Shown here: in pieces, positions 16,593 to 24,958 of the stretch
How positions within the stretch are numbered: position 1 is the first letter of the stretch
How the letters are laid out: every line of letters begins with the position of its first letter
Origin: Phycisphaeraceae bacterium
GTDB lineage: Bacteria; Planctomycetota; Phycisphaerae; Phycisphaerales; UBA1924
NCBI GenBank assembly: GCA_020639235.1
Contig: JACKHC010000001.1
Coordinates: 1,922,001-1,986,000 of the forward strand
Direction of reading: 5' to 3'
Length of the DNA stretch: 64,000 bases
Translations under genes and position numbers: made by a program
The notes under the pieces: model-generated
Told to the model about the DNA's origin: nothing
The model's database searches: none
What the model saw: the letters and a program-made list of their open reading frames with translations, nothing else

Positions 16593-17240
16593 ATGACACG
16601 CGGCACGATACTGACGGCAATGGCGATGGTTTGCGGGATGCTGGGGGCGTGCAAAAAGGAGCCGAAGTATTCGCCGGACTTCGATCCGGCGACGGGCGGC
16701 TCGACAGCAAATCAGGACAGCGGTGACGCGACGGAGGCCCCGATGGAGAACGACCCGCGGTACGTGCTCAAGTACACGATGAATCGGCTGGACGGGACGC
16801 CCGAAGCGTTGAGCGACTACAAGGGCGAGGTCGTGCTGATTGTGAACACGGCCAGCCAATGCGGGCTGACGCCTCAGTACAAGGGGCTCGAGGCGCTGTA
16901 CGAGTCGAAGAAGGACAAGGGGCTGGTGATTCTGGGGTTCCCGGCCAACCAGTTCATGGGCCAGGAGCCGGGGACGAACGAAGAGATCGCGGCGTTCTGC
17001 AGCGAGAACTACGGCGTGTCGTTCCCGATGTTCGAGAAGATCGTGGTCAAGGGCGAGGGGACGCATCCCTTATACGAGCAGCTGGCGGCGCTGCCCGACG
17101 GCATGGGCGGTGAGCCGGAGTGGAACTTCCAGAAGTTCCTCGTGGACCGGAGCGGGCGGGTGGTGGCGCGGTTCTCGCCCCGGACGGCGCCCGACGACGC
17201 GGAACTCGTTGCGGCGATCGACAAGGCGCTCGGGGAGTGA
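16593..17240 (+). CDS. Glutathione peroxidase-family lipoprotein
   Basis: 215 residues. A signal peptide with lipobox LGAC places the lipidated Cys at 20, followed by a flexible linker to about residue 55. The rest is a cysteine-type glutathione peroxidase: NTASQCGLTPQY with the peroxidatic Cys90, GFPANQFMGQEPGTNEEI with the catalytic Gln, and WNFQKFLVD with the catalytic Trp. Such proteins reduce hydroperoxides, usually with thioredoxin-like donors. Being membrane-anchored outside the cytoplasm is unusual for the family and fits the other periplasmic thiol proteins in this window (4-5.4 kb). Confidence 0.9.
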   Translation: MTRGTILTAMAMVCGMLGACKKEPKYSPDFDPATGGSTANQDSGDATEAPMENDPRYVLKYTMNRLDGTPEALSDYKGEVVLIVNTASQCGLTPQYKGLEALYESKKDKGLVILGFPANQFMGQEPGTNEEIAAFCSENYGVSFPMFEKIVVKGEGTHPLYEQLAALPDGMGGEPEWNFQKFLVDRSGRVVARFSPRTAPDDAELVAAIDKALGE

Positions 17241-17261
17241 TGTGCCGATAGAGTCTGTGTC

Positions 17262-18491
17262 GTGACGGCGTACCGGTACACAGCGATCTCGGCGACGGGT
17301 CAGCGCACCTCGGGGACGATCGAGGGCGATGATGAGCGCGCGGTGCTGGCGGAACTGGACCGGATGCGGCTGACGCCCGTCGAGGTGTCGAAGTCGGCGG
17401 CTCGGATGGGGGGTGCCGTCGGGGGGCTCGGGGGCGGCGGGAAGCGGATCAAGCTGGGCGCGCGGAAACTCGGGGATGCGTACTCGCAGTTGGCGGACCT
17501 GTTGCGGGCCGGCGTGCCGCTGCTCCGGGCGCTACGGCTGCTCGGTGGGCAGAAGGCGGACGCGACGCTCGCGGGCGTGTTTACGGAACTCGCGGACGAG
17601 GTGGAGGACGGGTCGCCTCTCGCGGATGCGATGAGCGATCGCGGCGGGATTTTCTCGACCATCCACATCGCCATGGTGCGCGCGGGCGAGCGCGGCGGGT
17701 TCCTGGAGAGCGTCTTTGATCGGCTTGGTGATTATCTGCGCCGGCGCGCGGAACTGATGACGCAGGTCGTGGGCACGCTCATCTATCCGGGTGTGATCGC
17801 GAGTGTCGGACTGATCGCGATGGTGCTGTTATTCGTGGTGTTCGTGCCCATGTTCGAAGAGGTTTTCACGGACATGGAACTGCCCGCGGTGACGAAGATC
17901 GTGCTGGCGATGAGCGGCGTGCTGCGCTCGAACTGGATCGTTCTTGTGGTCATCGCCGGGGGTGCATCGATCGGGCTGTGGCGTGTGACGACCGACCCGG
18001 TGTGGCGGGGGCGATTGCTGGCGTTGTCTCTGCGGCTGCCGGTACTGGGGCCGCTATTCCGATCGCTGGCGGTCGCGCGGTTCTGCCGGATGCTGGGGAC
18101 TCTTCTGGCGAACTCGGTGCCGATGTTGCAGTCATTGGCGATCGCCAAAGATGCGGCGGGGATTCCGGCGATGGCGGCGGCGATCGAGAACGCGAGTGAG
18201 TCGGTGCGCGGGGGTGAGTCGCTCAGCGGGCCTCTGAGTGAGAGCGGGCTTTTTTCGGATGATGTGATCGAGATGCTGAAAGTGGGGGAGGAAGCGAACA
18301 ATCTGGAGTCGGTGCTGATGAAGGTGGCCGAGTCGGCGGAGCGGCAGGTGGAACGCCGCCTGACGGTGGCGGTTCGCCTGATCGAGCCGATGGTGCTCCT
18401 CGGGCTGGCCCTGTGCGTGGCGTTTGTGGCGATTGCTCTCATCTTGCCGATGCTGAATCTGACGCAGGGGATCGGCGCGGAACTCCGGTAG
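17262..18491 (+). CDS. gspF: Type II secretion inner-membrane platform protein GspF
   Basis: 409 residues, standard GspF/PilC length, starting at GTG 17262. The cytoplasmic N-terminal region (FRYTAISATGQ-like MTAYRYTAISATGQR) is followed by two GspF domains, each with the LADLLRAGVPLLRALRLL and FCRMLGTLLANSVPMLQSLAIA type helices, and three membrane segments (about 170-196, 224-240 and 380-405). GspF connects the GspE ATPase to the growing pseudopilus. A Gly-rich linker sits at about 49-62. First gene of the secretion cluster. Confidence 0.94.
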   Translation: MTAYRYTAISATGQRTSGTIEGDDERAVLAELDRMRLTPVEVSKSAARMGGAVGGLGGGGKRIKLGARKLGDAYSQLADLLRAGVPLLRALRLLGGQKADATLAGVFTELADEVEDGSPLADAMSDRGGIFSTIHIAMVRAGERGGFLESVFDRLGDYLRRRAELMTQVVGTLIYPGVIASVGLIAMVLLFVVFVPMFEEVFTDMELPAVTKIVLAMSGVLRSNWIVLVVIAGGASIGLWRVTTDPVWRGRLLALSLRLPVLGPLFRSLAVARFCRMLGTLLANSVPMLQSLAIAKDAAGIPAMAAAIENASESVRGGESLSGPLSESGLFSDDVIEMLKVGEEANNLESVLMKVAESAERQVERRLTVAVRLIEPMVLLGLALCVAFVAIALILPMLNLTQGIGAELR

Positions 18492-18610
18492 GGGATCGGT
18501 GCTCCCGGCGGCTCTGGCGTCGGTACACTTGGATTGAACAGCGGAATCACCGCCGTGGTACGGGTAGAGAGACCCGCTATCTCGGTCAGAAGGCATCGAA
18601 CGGAGGCACC

Positions 18611-19105
18611 ATGCGTTCACGGCGCTCGCAAGTATCTGGTCGGACTGGCTTTACGCTGATCGAAGTGATGATCGTCCTGGCGATTCTCGCGGCGTTGATC
18701 GGCATCGTGGCCCTGAACGTGATCGGGTCCAAGAAGGACGCGAAGATCGGGGAAGCCAAGATCGCGCTGGGTACGATCCAGCGGGCGATGGACATGTTCT
18801 ACGCGGACTTTGACCGGTATCCGAGCGAGGAGGAAGGGGTCAAAGTGCTCTGGGACAAGGAGTCGCTGGTCACGGAGGACGACGCGGATCAGGAGAAGTG
18901 GCGGAAGCGGCTCCAGAAGCCGGCGCCCAAGGACCCGTGGGGCAGCGAATGGGGGTATCGGGCCGAGTCCGAGCACGATGCGGAATACGACCTGTGGTCG
19001 AACGGCCCGGACAAGGAAGAGGGCACGGACGACGACATCGTGTCGTGGGTCGAGGATGAAGAGGGCGGGAGTTCGTCATCTGGTTCTTCGTCGTCGGGCG
19101 AGTAA
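18611..19105 (+). CDS. gspG: Major pseudopilin GspG
   Basis: 164 residues from the ATG at 18611, which has GGAGG at 18602-18606. The prepilin peptidase site is RTG|FTLIEVMIVLAILAAL with Glu at +5, followed by the long hydrophobic helix. The C-terminal pattern DPWGSEWGYRAES with LWSNGPDKEEGTDDDIVSW is the GspG calcium-binding end. A Ser-rich tail (about ten serines) follows, longer than usual. GspG builds the pseudopilus piston of the type II machine. No prepilin peptidase (gspO) is in the window. Confidence 0.95.
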   Translation: MRSRRSQVSGRTGFTLIEVMIVLAILAALIGIVALNVIGSKKDAKIGEAKIALGTIQRAMDMFYADFDRYPSEEEGVKVLWDKESLVTEDDADQEKWRKRLQKPAPKDPWGSEWGYRAESEHDAEYDLWSNGPDKEEGTDDDIVSWVEDEEGGSSSSGSSSSGE

Positions 19106-19142
19106 CGGCGCGGGGCGCGCACTGAAGTAAGGCGGGGCGAGG

Positions 19143-19775
19143 ATGCGCCGGGACGCCTTCACGCTGATCGAACTGTTGATCGTTCTGGGCATTCTTGTCG
19201 GCATTGTCGGCGTGGCGATGTTGTCGCTCGCCGACTTCCGGCGGGAGGCGGAGTTCCGCGCTGTGGCGGACAGGATGGAGTCGGTCGGCGAACTGGCGCG
19301 GGCCGAGGCGTTGCGCCACGGGCAACCGGTGGAACTGATCCTGCGTGATGCATCCGATGCGCGCACGGGCGCGACGCGACCGATGCGCGTGGTGACGCGC
19401 CGGCTCGATCCGGTGCGGACGGCGTCGTCGACGGATGCGTCGGGCGATGCGGACCCGGCCCCCGCGCAGCCGCGGACGGAGTTGCCCCGGTGGATAGCGA
19501 TGGCCTCGGAGAGCGATACTGACGGACGCCCCGGTGCGGCGCGGGCGGCGGGCTCGCCGGACACGCGGCTGGCGGTGTTCCTGTCCGATGGTTCGGCGCT
19601 CGGTGTGCGTTCAGTTTCACTTGAGGACACGCGATCCGGCGCGCGGATGACGATGACGATCGACGAGATGACGGGGGTTTGCCGGTGCAGTATCGATTGG
19701 AACCCGTCGCCGGAAGCCGAGGCGGAAGCGGGCGGAGTGGATGGGTTGCGGGAGCCGGAAGGGGGCGGCCGATGA
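19143..19775 (+). CDS. gspH: Minor pseudopilin GspH-like
   Basis: 210 residues with a class III signal, MRRDA|FTLIELLIVLGILVGIVG; the residue before cleavage is Ala rather than Gly, which prepilin peptidase can tolerate. The body is Arg/Asp rich with a disordered central region (about 95-135, rich in Ala, Pro and Asp). Position between gspG and gspI and the general form support GspH; sequence alone would say only prepilin-like. Its stop overlaps the gspI start (ATGA). Confidence 0.8.
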   Translation: MRRDAFTLIELLIVLGILVGIVGVAMLSLADFRREAEFRAVADRMESVGELARAEALRHGQPVELILRDASDARTGATRPMRVVTRRLDPVRTASSTDASGDADPAPAQPRTELPRWIAMASESDTDGRPGAARAAGSPDTRLAVFLSDGSALGVRSVSLEDTRSGARMTMTIDEMTGVCRCSIDWNPSPEAEAEAGGVDGLREPEGGGR

Positions 19776-20239
19776 GGCGTGGCGCCCTGCTCCTGGAACT
19801 GCTGATCTCGCTGGTGATCCTGGTCGGCGCGGGATTGGCGGTGCTGGCGATGCTCGCCCAGGGTGTGCGGTCGGCGCGGGAGGCGGGGGAACAGCTCAAG
19901 GCGATCGACTACGCGCTGTCGGCGCTGGCGAAGATCGAGGCGGGGATCGAGACGCCCGAGTCGCTCGACGGCGAGATCCCGGTCTGGGTCGACGAAGAGG
20001 CGACGACGGGCGCGGCGTTTGATGAGTCGATTCCGGAGCCGTCGGGGTGGCGACTGGAGATCGACTCGTCGCGCGCCGGGCACGCGGACCTGACCGTGGT
20101 GACGGTGCGGGCCGTGCGCGAACGGGCTACGGGCGAGATTTCCGCGCGGTTCACGGCGTCGGAGTTTGTGCGGTTCAGTTCGACCGATCCGGCTGATGAG
20201 AATCCGGAGAATGCGGTTCTGCGGGGGCTCGAGCCGTGA
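19772..20239 (+). CDS. gspI: Minor pseudopilin GspI-like
   Basis: 155 residues. The ATG at 19772 overlaps the previous stop. The N-terminus MRRG|ALLLELLISLVILVGAG has a cleavage Gly and Glu at +5 but lacks the usual Phe at +1. The remainder contains the WRLEIDSS...LTVVTVRAVRER beta-strand pair seen in GspI proteins. GspI with J and K caps the pseudopilus tip. Stop overlaps the GTG of the next gene. Confidence 0.82.
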   Translation: MRRGALLLELLISLVILVGAGLAVLAMLAQGVRSAREAGEQLKAIDYALSALAKIEAGIETPESLDGEIPVWVDEEATTGAAFDESIPEPSGWRLEIDSSRAGHADLTVVTVRAVRERATGEISARFTASEFVRFSSTDPADENPENAVLRGLEP

Positions 20240-20913
20240 CGCGGCGCGGGTTCACGATCCTTGAGGTGCTGATCGGGCTGTCGCTCCTGATCGTGCTTGT
20301 GGCGGGCGCGTACGGGATGCTGTTGCAGCTGCACTCGCGCCAGCAGGAGATCGCGACACTCGCGGCCCGGAACACGATCGGCACGACGATTATTGACTCG
20401 GTCGAGCGGGCGATGCTTACCTGCGTGGCCGACGGTGGCGCCGACGGCGCGGGTGTGACGGTGACGGACTCGACGGTGCGCGTGGTGTACCGGGAGGTAT
20501 CGCCCGATCTGCCGGTGAGCGATGGGGCGTTCGGAGGACGGGCGCGTCTGGCGATGATCCATCACGCCGATCGCCGGACGCTCGAGGTGACCACGACGCG
20601 CGGCTCGCGGAGTTCGACGACGACGATCGCGAACATCGAACGCGTCCGGTTCCGCGCGCACGACGGGGAGGACTGGACGAGCGAGTTCGACTCGCGGGCC
20701 GCGAAGCGGCTTCCCAGCGCGGTCGAAGTGGCCATCTGGTTTGCCCGCCCCGGGGGAGGGACGGGCATTGAGAAAGACGCAGGAGAGAGCGAAACGCGCG
20801 AATGGCGCGAACCGGATCGGCTGCGTGTGATCGCGGTCTTCGACTCTTCGGCGGATGAGAGCATCGACGCCGTTGCAGAAGAGGGGGATGCGGGCTCCGG
20901 GGGGATTCTATGA
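20236..20913 (+). CDS. gspJ: Minor pseudopilin GspJ-like
   Basis: 225 residues, starting at GTG 20236 (GTGA overlap with gspI). Prepilin signal MTRRG|FTILEVLIGLSLLIVLVAG with Glu at +5, then a beta-rich domain: VRVVYREVSPD, RLAMIHHADRRTLEV, and RVRFRAHDGEDWTSEFDS, which resembles the GspJ calcium-proximal segment, then LPSAVEVAIWF. The acidic Ser-rich tail is extra. Part of the pseudopilus tip complex. Confidence 0.85.
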   Translation: MTRRGFTILEVLIGLSLLIVLVAGAYGMLLQLHSRQQEIATLAARNTIGTTIIDSVERAMLTCVADGGADGAGVTVTDSTVRVVYREVSPDLPVSDGAFGGRARLAMIHHADRRTLEVTTTRGSRSSTTTIANIERVRFRAHDGEDWTSEFDSRAAKRLPSAVEVAIWFARPGGGTGIEKDAGESETREWREPDRLRVIAVFDSSADESIDAVAEEGDAGSGGIL

Positions 20914-22367
20914 AGCGCGGGATGATTCTGGCGGCCGTGATGCTGCTGGTCGCGCTTGGGGCGCTGACCTCCGTCGGGGTGCTGTTCCGTTCCAGCGCTG
21001 AACAGTTCACGGTGTCGGCGACGGGCCGGATGGGGCGTTCGCGCGCGATGGCGCGTTCGGGGTTGGCCGGCGTGCTTCGCGAGTTCGAGATTCAGCGCAT
21101 GGACATTCTGCGTGGTGGTCAACCGATTCTGCTCGACGAGTTGTCGCTGGAACAACCCGATGGGCGGACGGGTGTCGCTCGGATCGTGCGGGTAAGGAAT
21201 CGGGTTGCCACTCCTGAGGGCGCCAAGATCAATGTCAATCACACGGACGAGGGCACCCTAGGACGGCTGGAGTCGGTCGGTCCTGATCTGGCGAGGCGGC
21301 TGATGGCCGGCCGGCCGTACGCGGCGATCGATGATTTGTTGCGCGTCGAGGGTGTGACCCCCGAGATGCTGTACGGCGACCTGCGGACAGCCCTCGCCGA
21401 TGATCCGGAGAGCGAAGCGTGGCTGATCGGCGATGCCGAGGGCGGCGTAGCGCTGCGCGACCTGTTGACCGTGCATGGGTTCTGGCCGGTGATTCAGCTG
21501 GGGGCGGGGGACAACGGGTCGCGCTATGCGGGGGAGCGGAAGATCAACATCAATCGCGAGTGGAGCGATGACCTGGGTGATGCGATCAGGAAGCGGTATT
21601 CGGACGAGGTCGCCAACGGGGTGAAGGCGATCATGGAGCAGGGCGTCGTGTTCCGGAGCGAGCGGGACATCATCAACATCCTGAATCGGATCGGGGTTGA
21701 GCCGAAGGATTGGGCGGAGACGCTCGACTCGTTCTGCACGAGCGATGAGCCCGCGCTGGCGGGGCGTGTGGATGTGTCGCGGGCGCCGGCGGAGGTGCTG
21801 GTCGCGCTGCCGGGGATGTTCCCGGAGTTTGCGGCGTCGATCGTTTCGGCGCGTGAGACGGTTGACTCGGACGAACTGACAACCGTGGGATGGACGGTGA
21901 CGAGCGGGGCGATCGACTGGCGGGCGCTGGCGACTTGCATCGACTCGATCGCGCCTTCGAGCGCGCAGTGGCGGGTGGTGATCGAGGCGGGATTCCTGCC
22001 GCCGGGCGCGGAGGAGTCCGATGAGGACGTGGCGCTTGAGAGTCGGGTTGTGCTCGAGGCGGTGATCGATCTGTCGGCGCCGCGGGCGCGGGTGGCGGAG
22101 TTGACGGATATCACGAACCTGCCACTCACCATCGCGTGGCGGCTCGAGGGGGCGGAGGATCGTGAGGCGGTTGAGGAACGGGGCGGCGACGAATCGGAGT
22201 TCGAGAGCGATGAGCCGGGTCCTGATACCTTTGAGCGCGAAGCCGAAACGGAGCGGCGGGAGGACGAGCCCATGGACGAGGCGGATCGGGAGAGCAGGAA
22301 CGCGGCGCCGGCGTCGAAGCCGGATCGACGGATCGGTCGGTTCCGCGCGGGTGGGGGGGCGGGATGA
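20910..22367 (+). CDS. gspK: Tip pseudopilin GspK
   Basis: 485 residues, larger than the usual 320-330. The N-terminus MKRGMILAAVMLLVALGALTSVG followed by RSSAEQ lacks the Glu at +5, as is typical for GspK, so it can sit at the very tip. Inside are helix-hairpin-helix-like segments (ARRLMAGRPYAAIDDLLRVEGV; FRSERDIINILNRIGVEPKDW; VLVALPGMFPEFAASIVSARE) of the kind found in the GspK alpha domain. The C-terminal 70 residues are highly charged and probably disordered, an extension not usual in the family. Overlaps both neighbours by four bases. Confidence 0.88.
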   Translation: MKRGMILAAVMLLVALGALTSVGVLFRSSAEQFTVSATGRMGRSRAMARSGLAGVLREFEIQRMDILRGGQPILLDELSLEQPDGRTGVARIVRVRNRVATPEGAKINVNHTDEGTLGRLESVGPDLARRLMAGRPYAAIDDLLRVEGVTPEMLYGDLRTALADDPESEAWLIGDAEGGVALRDLLTVHGFWPVIQLGAGDNGSRYAGERKININREWSDDLGDAIRKRYSDEVANGVKAIMEQGVVFRSERDIINILNRIGVEPKDWAETLDSFCTSDEPALAGRVDVSRAPAEVLVALPGMFPEFAASIVSARETVDSDELTTVGWTVTSGAIDWRALATCIDSIAPSSAQWRVVIEAGFLPPGAEESDEDVALESRVVLEAVIDLSAPRARVAELTDITNLPLTIAWRLEGAEDREAVEERGGDESEFESDEPGPDTFEREAETERREDEPMDEADRESRNAAPASKPDRRIGRFRAGGGAG

Positions 22368-23920
22368 AGCGGCCGTCTTCGTTCGTCGTGCTGGAACTCG
22401 GCGCTTCGCGTCTGGCGGCGCTTGAAGTCGCTTCGGGCAAGAAGGGTCTCCGATTGACGCGGGCGATGGAGCGCACGCATAAGGACGGCCCGATCGCCGA
22501 TGCACAAGAGTACGGGCGGTGGATGCGCCAGACGCTCGATGAGGGCGCGATCGGGGCGCGCGATGCGATTGTTGCGCTCGATCGCGGTGAGGTCATTGTC
22601 AAGCATCTCCGCCTCGAGGGTGCGGGCATCGACCGGGGCGATCTGCCGGGCATGGTGCGCCTCCAGATGCTGCGTCAGTTGACCTTTCATCCGGACGACG
22701 CGGCGATTGACTTCTCGATCGAGGATGAACGGGAGGGCGACGGTTCGGCGTCGTTCGGTGTGGTGGCAGCGGCCTTGCCGGGCGAGCGGATCGGTTGGCT
22801 TCGCGAGGCGCTGGCGTGCGCGAAACTTCGGGCCGTTTCGATCGGGTTGAAGACCGACGGCGTGGCGGCGCTGATGCGGACCTCGTCGTCGTGGCGGAGT
22901 GGACGGGTGCTGGCGATCGGGTTCGGGAAGCGCGGCGCGGACTTCGTGCTGATGGACTCGGGGCGCGTGGTGTACTCGCGCGGTGTTGATGCCGTCGGTG
23001 ATGCGGGCGAGGCGGGCAACGATGAAGCGTTCGCGTCGTGGGTCGCGACCGAGGCGCGCCGGACCTGGATGACGCACGCCGTTCAGCCCGACGCCGAACA
23101 GATCGAGCGCGCCGTGGTGTTGGGCGGCGGCGGGGGCGTGCTTGCGTCGATGATCGCCGATCGATGCGCCGAAGCGCTCGGCGTGCGGATGGAGGCCGCG
23201 GCGTCGTTTTCGGGGGTGGATCCGGGCGAGGTGCGGACCGAGGCGTGGATGCTCCCGCTGGCGGGTTTGGCGCTGGGGTTTGCGCGCGGCGAGAATCCGG
23301 TGGACCTCGCGAATCCGAAGCGTCCGCCCGATCGCACGGCGCGGAAGCGGCAGCTCGCGCTGGCGGCCGTGCTGGCGGTGATCCTCGGGTTCGGCTGGCT
23401 CTTCACGCAGGCCAACCTCGCCAAGGGCCGTCTTGAGGGCGAACTCGAGGCGCTGAACCAGGAACTCTCGGACATCCGGAAGGATGAGGCCGACGCGCTG
23501 CGCCGCGCGGCCCGGCTCGAGCATCTGGAGCGATGGATGGCGGGGGATGTTTCGTGGGTGGATCACTTTGCGGAGATCGTGGGGCGGTCGCCCGGGCACG
23601 AGCGTGTGCTGATCACGACGCTGGCGGGCGGATCGTCCACGGATATCGAGTACGAGCGCAAGTCCGCATCGGGGGAGTACGCGGAGAAGAAATGGTCGAG
23701 AGCCACGGGGGTGACCATCAACTTTGCGGGGCGTGCGGTCGATCGAGTGACCGCGGATGCGCTGCGGGGCGCGTTTGTTTCGGACCCGTTGTACCGGGTC
23801 GAGCCGCGCGGGCGAGATGTCGAGGCGCCGCGCGACGATCGGTACGTCGAGCAGTTCGCGATGATTCTGCGGTCGAGCGTCGCGGCGCCTGCGCGTGATG
23901 CGGAAGGGGGCGGCGAGTGA
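22364..23920 (+). CDS. gspL: GspL-like platform protein (PilM-PilN type)
   Basis: 518 residues. The N-terminal about 320 residues look like the actin-like PilM/GspL cytoplasmic domain (FVVLELGASRLAALEV, VVLGGGGGVLASMIAD, MLPLAGLALGF). One membrane helix follows at about 327-348 (LALAAVLAVILGFGWLF), then a coiled coil (NLAKGRLEGELEALNQELSDIRKDEADAL) and a PilN-like periplasmic ferredoxin fold. GspL recruits GspE to the inner membrane and pairs with GspM. Overlaps gspK and gspM by four bases. Confidence 0.83.
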   Translation: MKRPSSFVVLELGASRLAALEVASGKKGLRLTRAMERTHKDGPIADAQEYGRWMRQTLDEGAIGARDAIVALDRGEVIVKHLRLEGAGIDRGDLPGMVRLQMLRQLTFHPDDAAIDFSIEDEREGDGSASFGVVAAALPGERIGWLREALACAKLRAVSIGLKTDGVAALMRTSSSWRSGRVLAIGFGKRGADFVLMDSGRVVYSRGVDAVGDAGEAGNDEAFASWVATEARRTWMTHAVQPDAEQIERAVVLGGGGGVLASMIADRCAEALGVRMEAAASFSGVDPGEVRTEAWMLPLAGLALGFARGENPVDLANPKRPPDRTARKRQLALAAVLAVILGFGWLFTQANLAKGRLEGELEALNQELSDIRKDEADALRRAARLEHLERWMAGDVSWVDHFAEIVGRSPGHERVLITTLAGGSSTDIEYERKSASGEYAEKKWSRATGVTINFAGRAVDRVTADALRGAFVSDPLYRVEPRGRDVEAPRDDRYVEQFAMILRSSVAAPARDAEGGGE

Positions 23921-24882
23921 ACCGCAAGGCGCTGCTCTATCTGGTTGGCGGGCTCGTGTTCGCGTGGCTGCTCTGGTGGACCTACGATCGCAACGCCGCG
24001 GGCCCCGTGCGCGAACTGCGGAAGGAACTCGCCGACGCGCAGGAAGAGGTCGATGACCGCATGGCGTCGATCATGGATGCGCGTGGCGCGGAGAAGGCGC
24101 TGCGCGACATCGCTTCGCATGCGCTGGGCGACACGCCCGAGCGCGCGGTGCACGGGCTGCGCGTGGCGCTCAACACCATCGCGCACGAGGCGGGGCTGCA
24201 GGAGATTTCCGTGGACTCGCGCGACGCGGGCGCTGTGCGGTCGCCGGCGGAGCGGTCGAGATCGTTCCGCGACGCCTCGGGGCGGGACGACCCCGACTTC
24301 CACATCATCGAAGGATCATTGCGCGCGACGACGACGCTCGACAACGCGATGCGCGTCTTGGCGCGGCTGCAGTCGCAGGACTGGCCCAAGCAGGTCGTGA
24401 CCGCATCGATTTCGCCGCGTGATGACGGGAAGCGCGTCGAGCTGAGCGTCTCGTTGCGGACGGTTCTGTTGGATGGGTTTGCCTCCGGCGGGAGCGGGAT
24501 CATCGCGGAGGCCGACCCGCGGCTCGTTGCCCGCGGGGATCTGGTGGCGCAGGGAGCCATCTTCACGGCGTGGGAGCCGCCGGCGGTCGCCGTGGTTCCC
24601 GAGAAGCCGGACCCGGCGCCGGATCCGCCCAAGCCGCGGAAGCCCGCGTGGGACCAGTGGTCTATCACCGGGCTGGTAGACGGTCGGGACGGGCAGGAAC
24701 TGCTGGTGATCAATCGTAAGAGTGGCGAGCGAAAGACTTTACGGCCTGGGGACTCGTTGCTTGGTCTGGTCTTTGAAGGTGTTCGCGACGGTGCCGCGGT
24801 GATACGGGGCGATGAGGGAACGTTCGCGATGCTCCCGGGCCAGAGTCTGGCATCCCGCGATCACCCGATAACCGATCTGTGA
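23917..24882 (+). CDS. GspM/PilO-like protein with GspC/PilP-like C-terminal domain
   Basis: 321 residues starting at GTG 23917. The N-terminus has one membrane helix (about 5-24, LLYLVGGLVFAWLLWWTYD) and a coiled coil, then a PilO/GspM-like ferredoxin fold (about 85-190). After a Pro-rich linker (PEKPDPAPDPPKPRKP, about 228-243), the last 75 residues (WSITGLVDGRDGQELLVINRKSG... LRPGDSLLGLVFEGVRDGAAVIRGDEGTFAML) look like the homology-region fold of GspC/PilP that contacts secretin N domains. If so, GspM and GspC functions are fused, which would explain why no separate gspC is found. The C-domain call is inference from pattern. It lies 76 bases before the giant gspD. Confidence 0.72.
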   Translation: MNRKALLYLVGGLVFAWLLWWTYDRNAAGPVRELRKELADAQEEVDDRMASIMDARGAEKALRDIASHALGDTPERAVHGLRVALNTIAHEAGLQEISVDSRDAGAVRSPAERSRSFRDASGRDDPDFHIIEGSLRATTTLDNAMRVLARLQSQDWPKQVVTASISPRDDGKRVELSVSLRTVLLDGFASGGSGIIAEADPRLVARGDLVAQGAIFTAWEPPAVAVVPEKPDPAPDPPKPRKPAWDQWSITGLVDGRDGQELLVINRKSGERKTLRPGDSLLGLVFEGVRDGAAVIRGDEGTFAMLPGQSLASRDHPITDL

Positions 24883-24958
24883 ATCGGAGTAGTATGCAGA
24901 CACCGCCGGATGGATCGGCGGATCAACTCGGCGTCCAGCATCACGGAGGATCGCGGAC

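Noticed and set aside
21524..23599. Long minus-strand open frame of 691 codons opposite gspK-gspL
   Set aside because: High-GC DNA leaves few stops on the antisense strand. The product is Arg/His/Pro rich with no motifs, while the plus strand encodes clear GspK and GspL.
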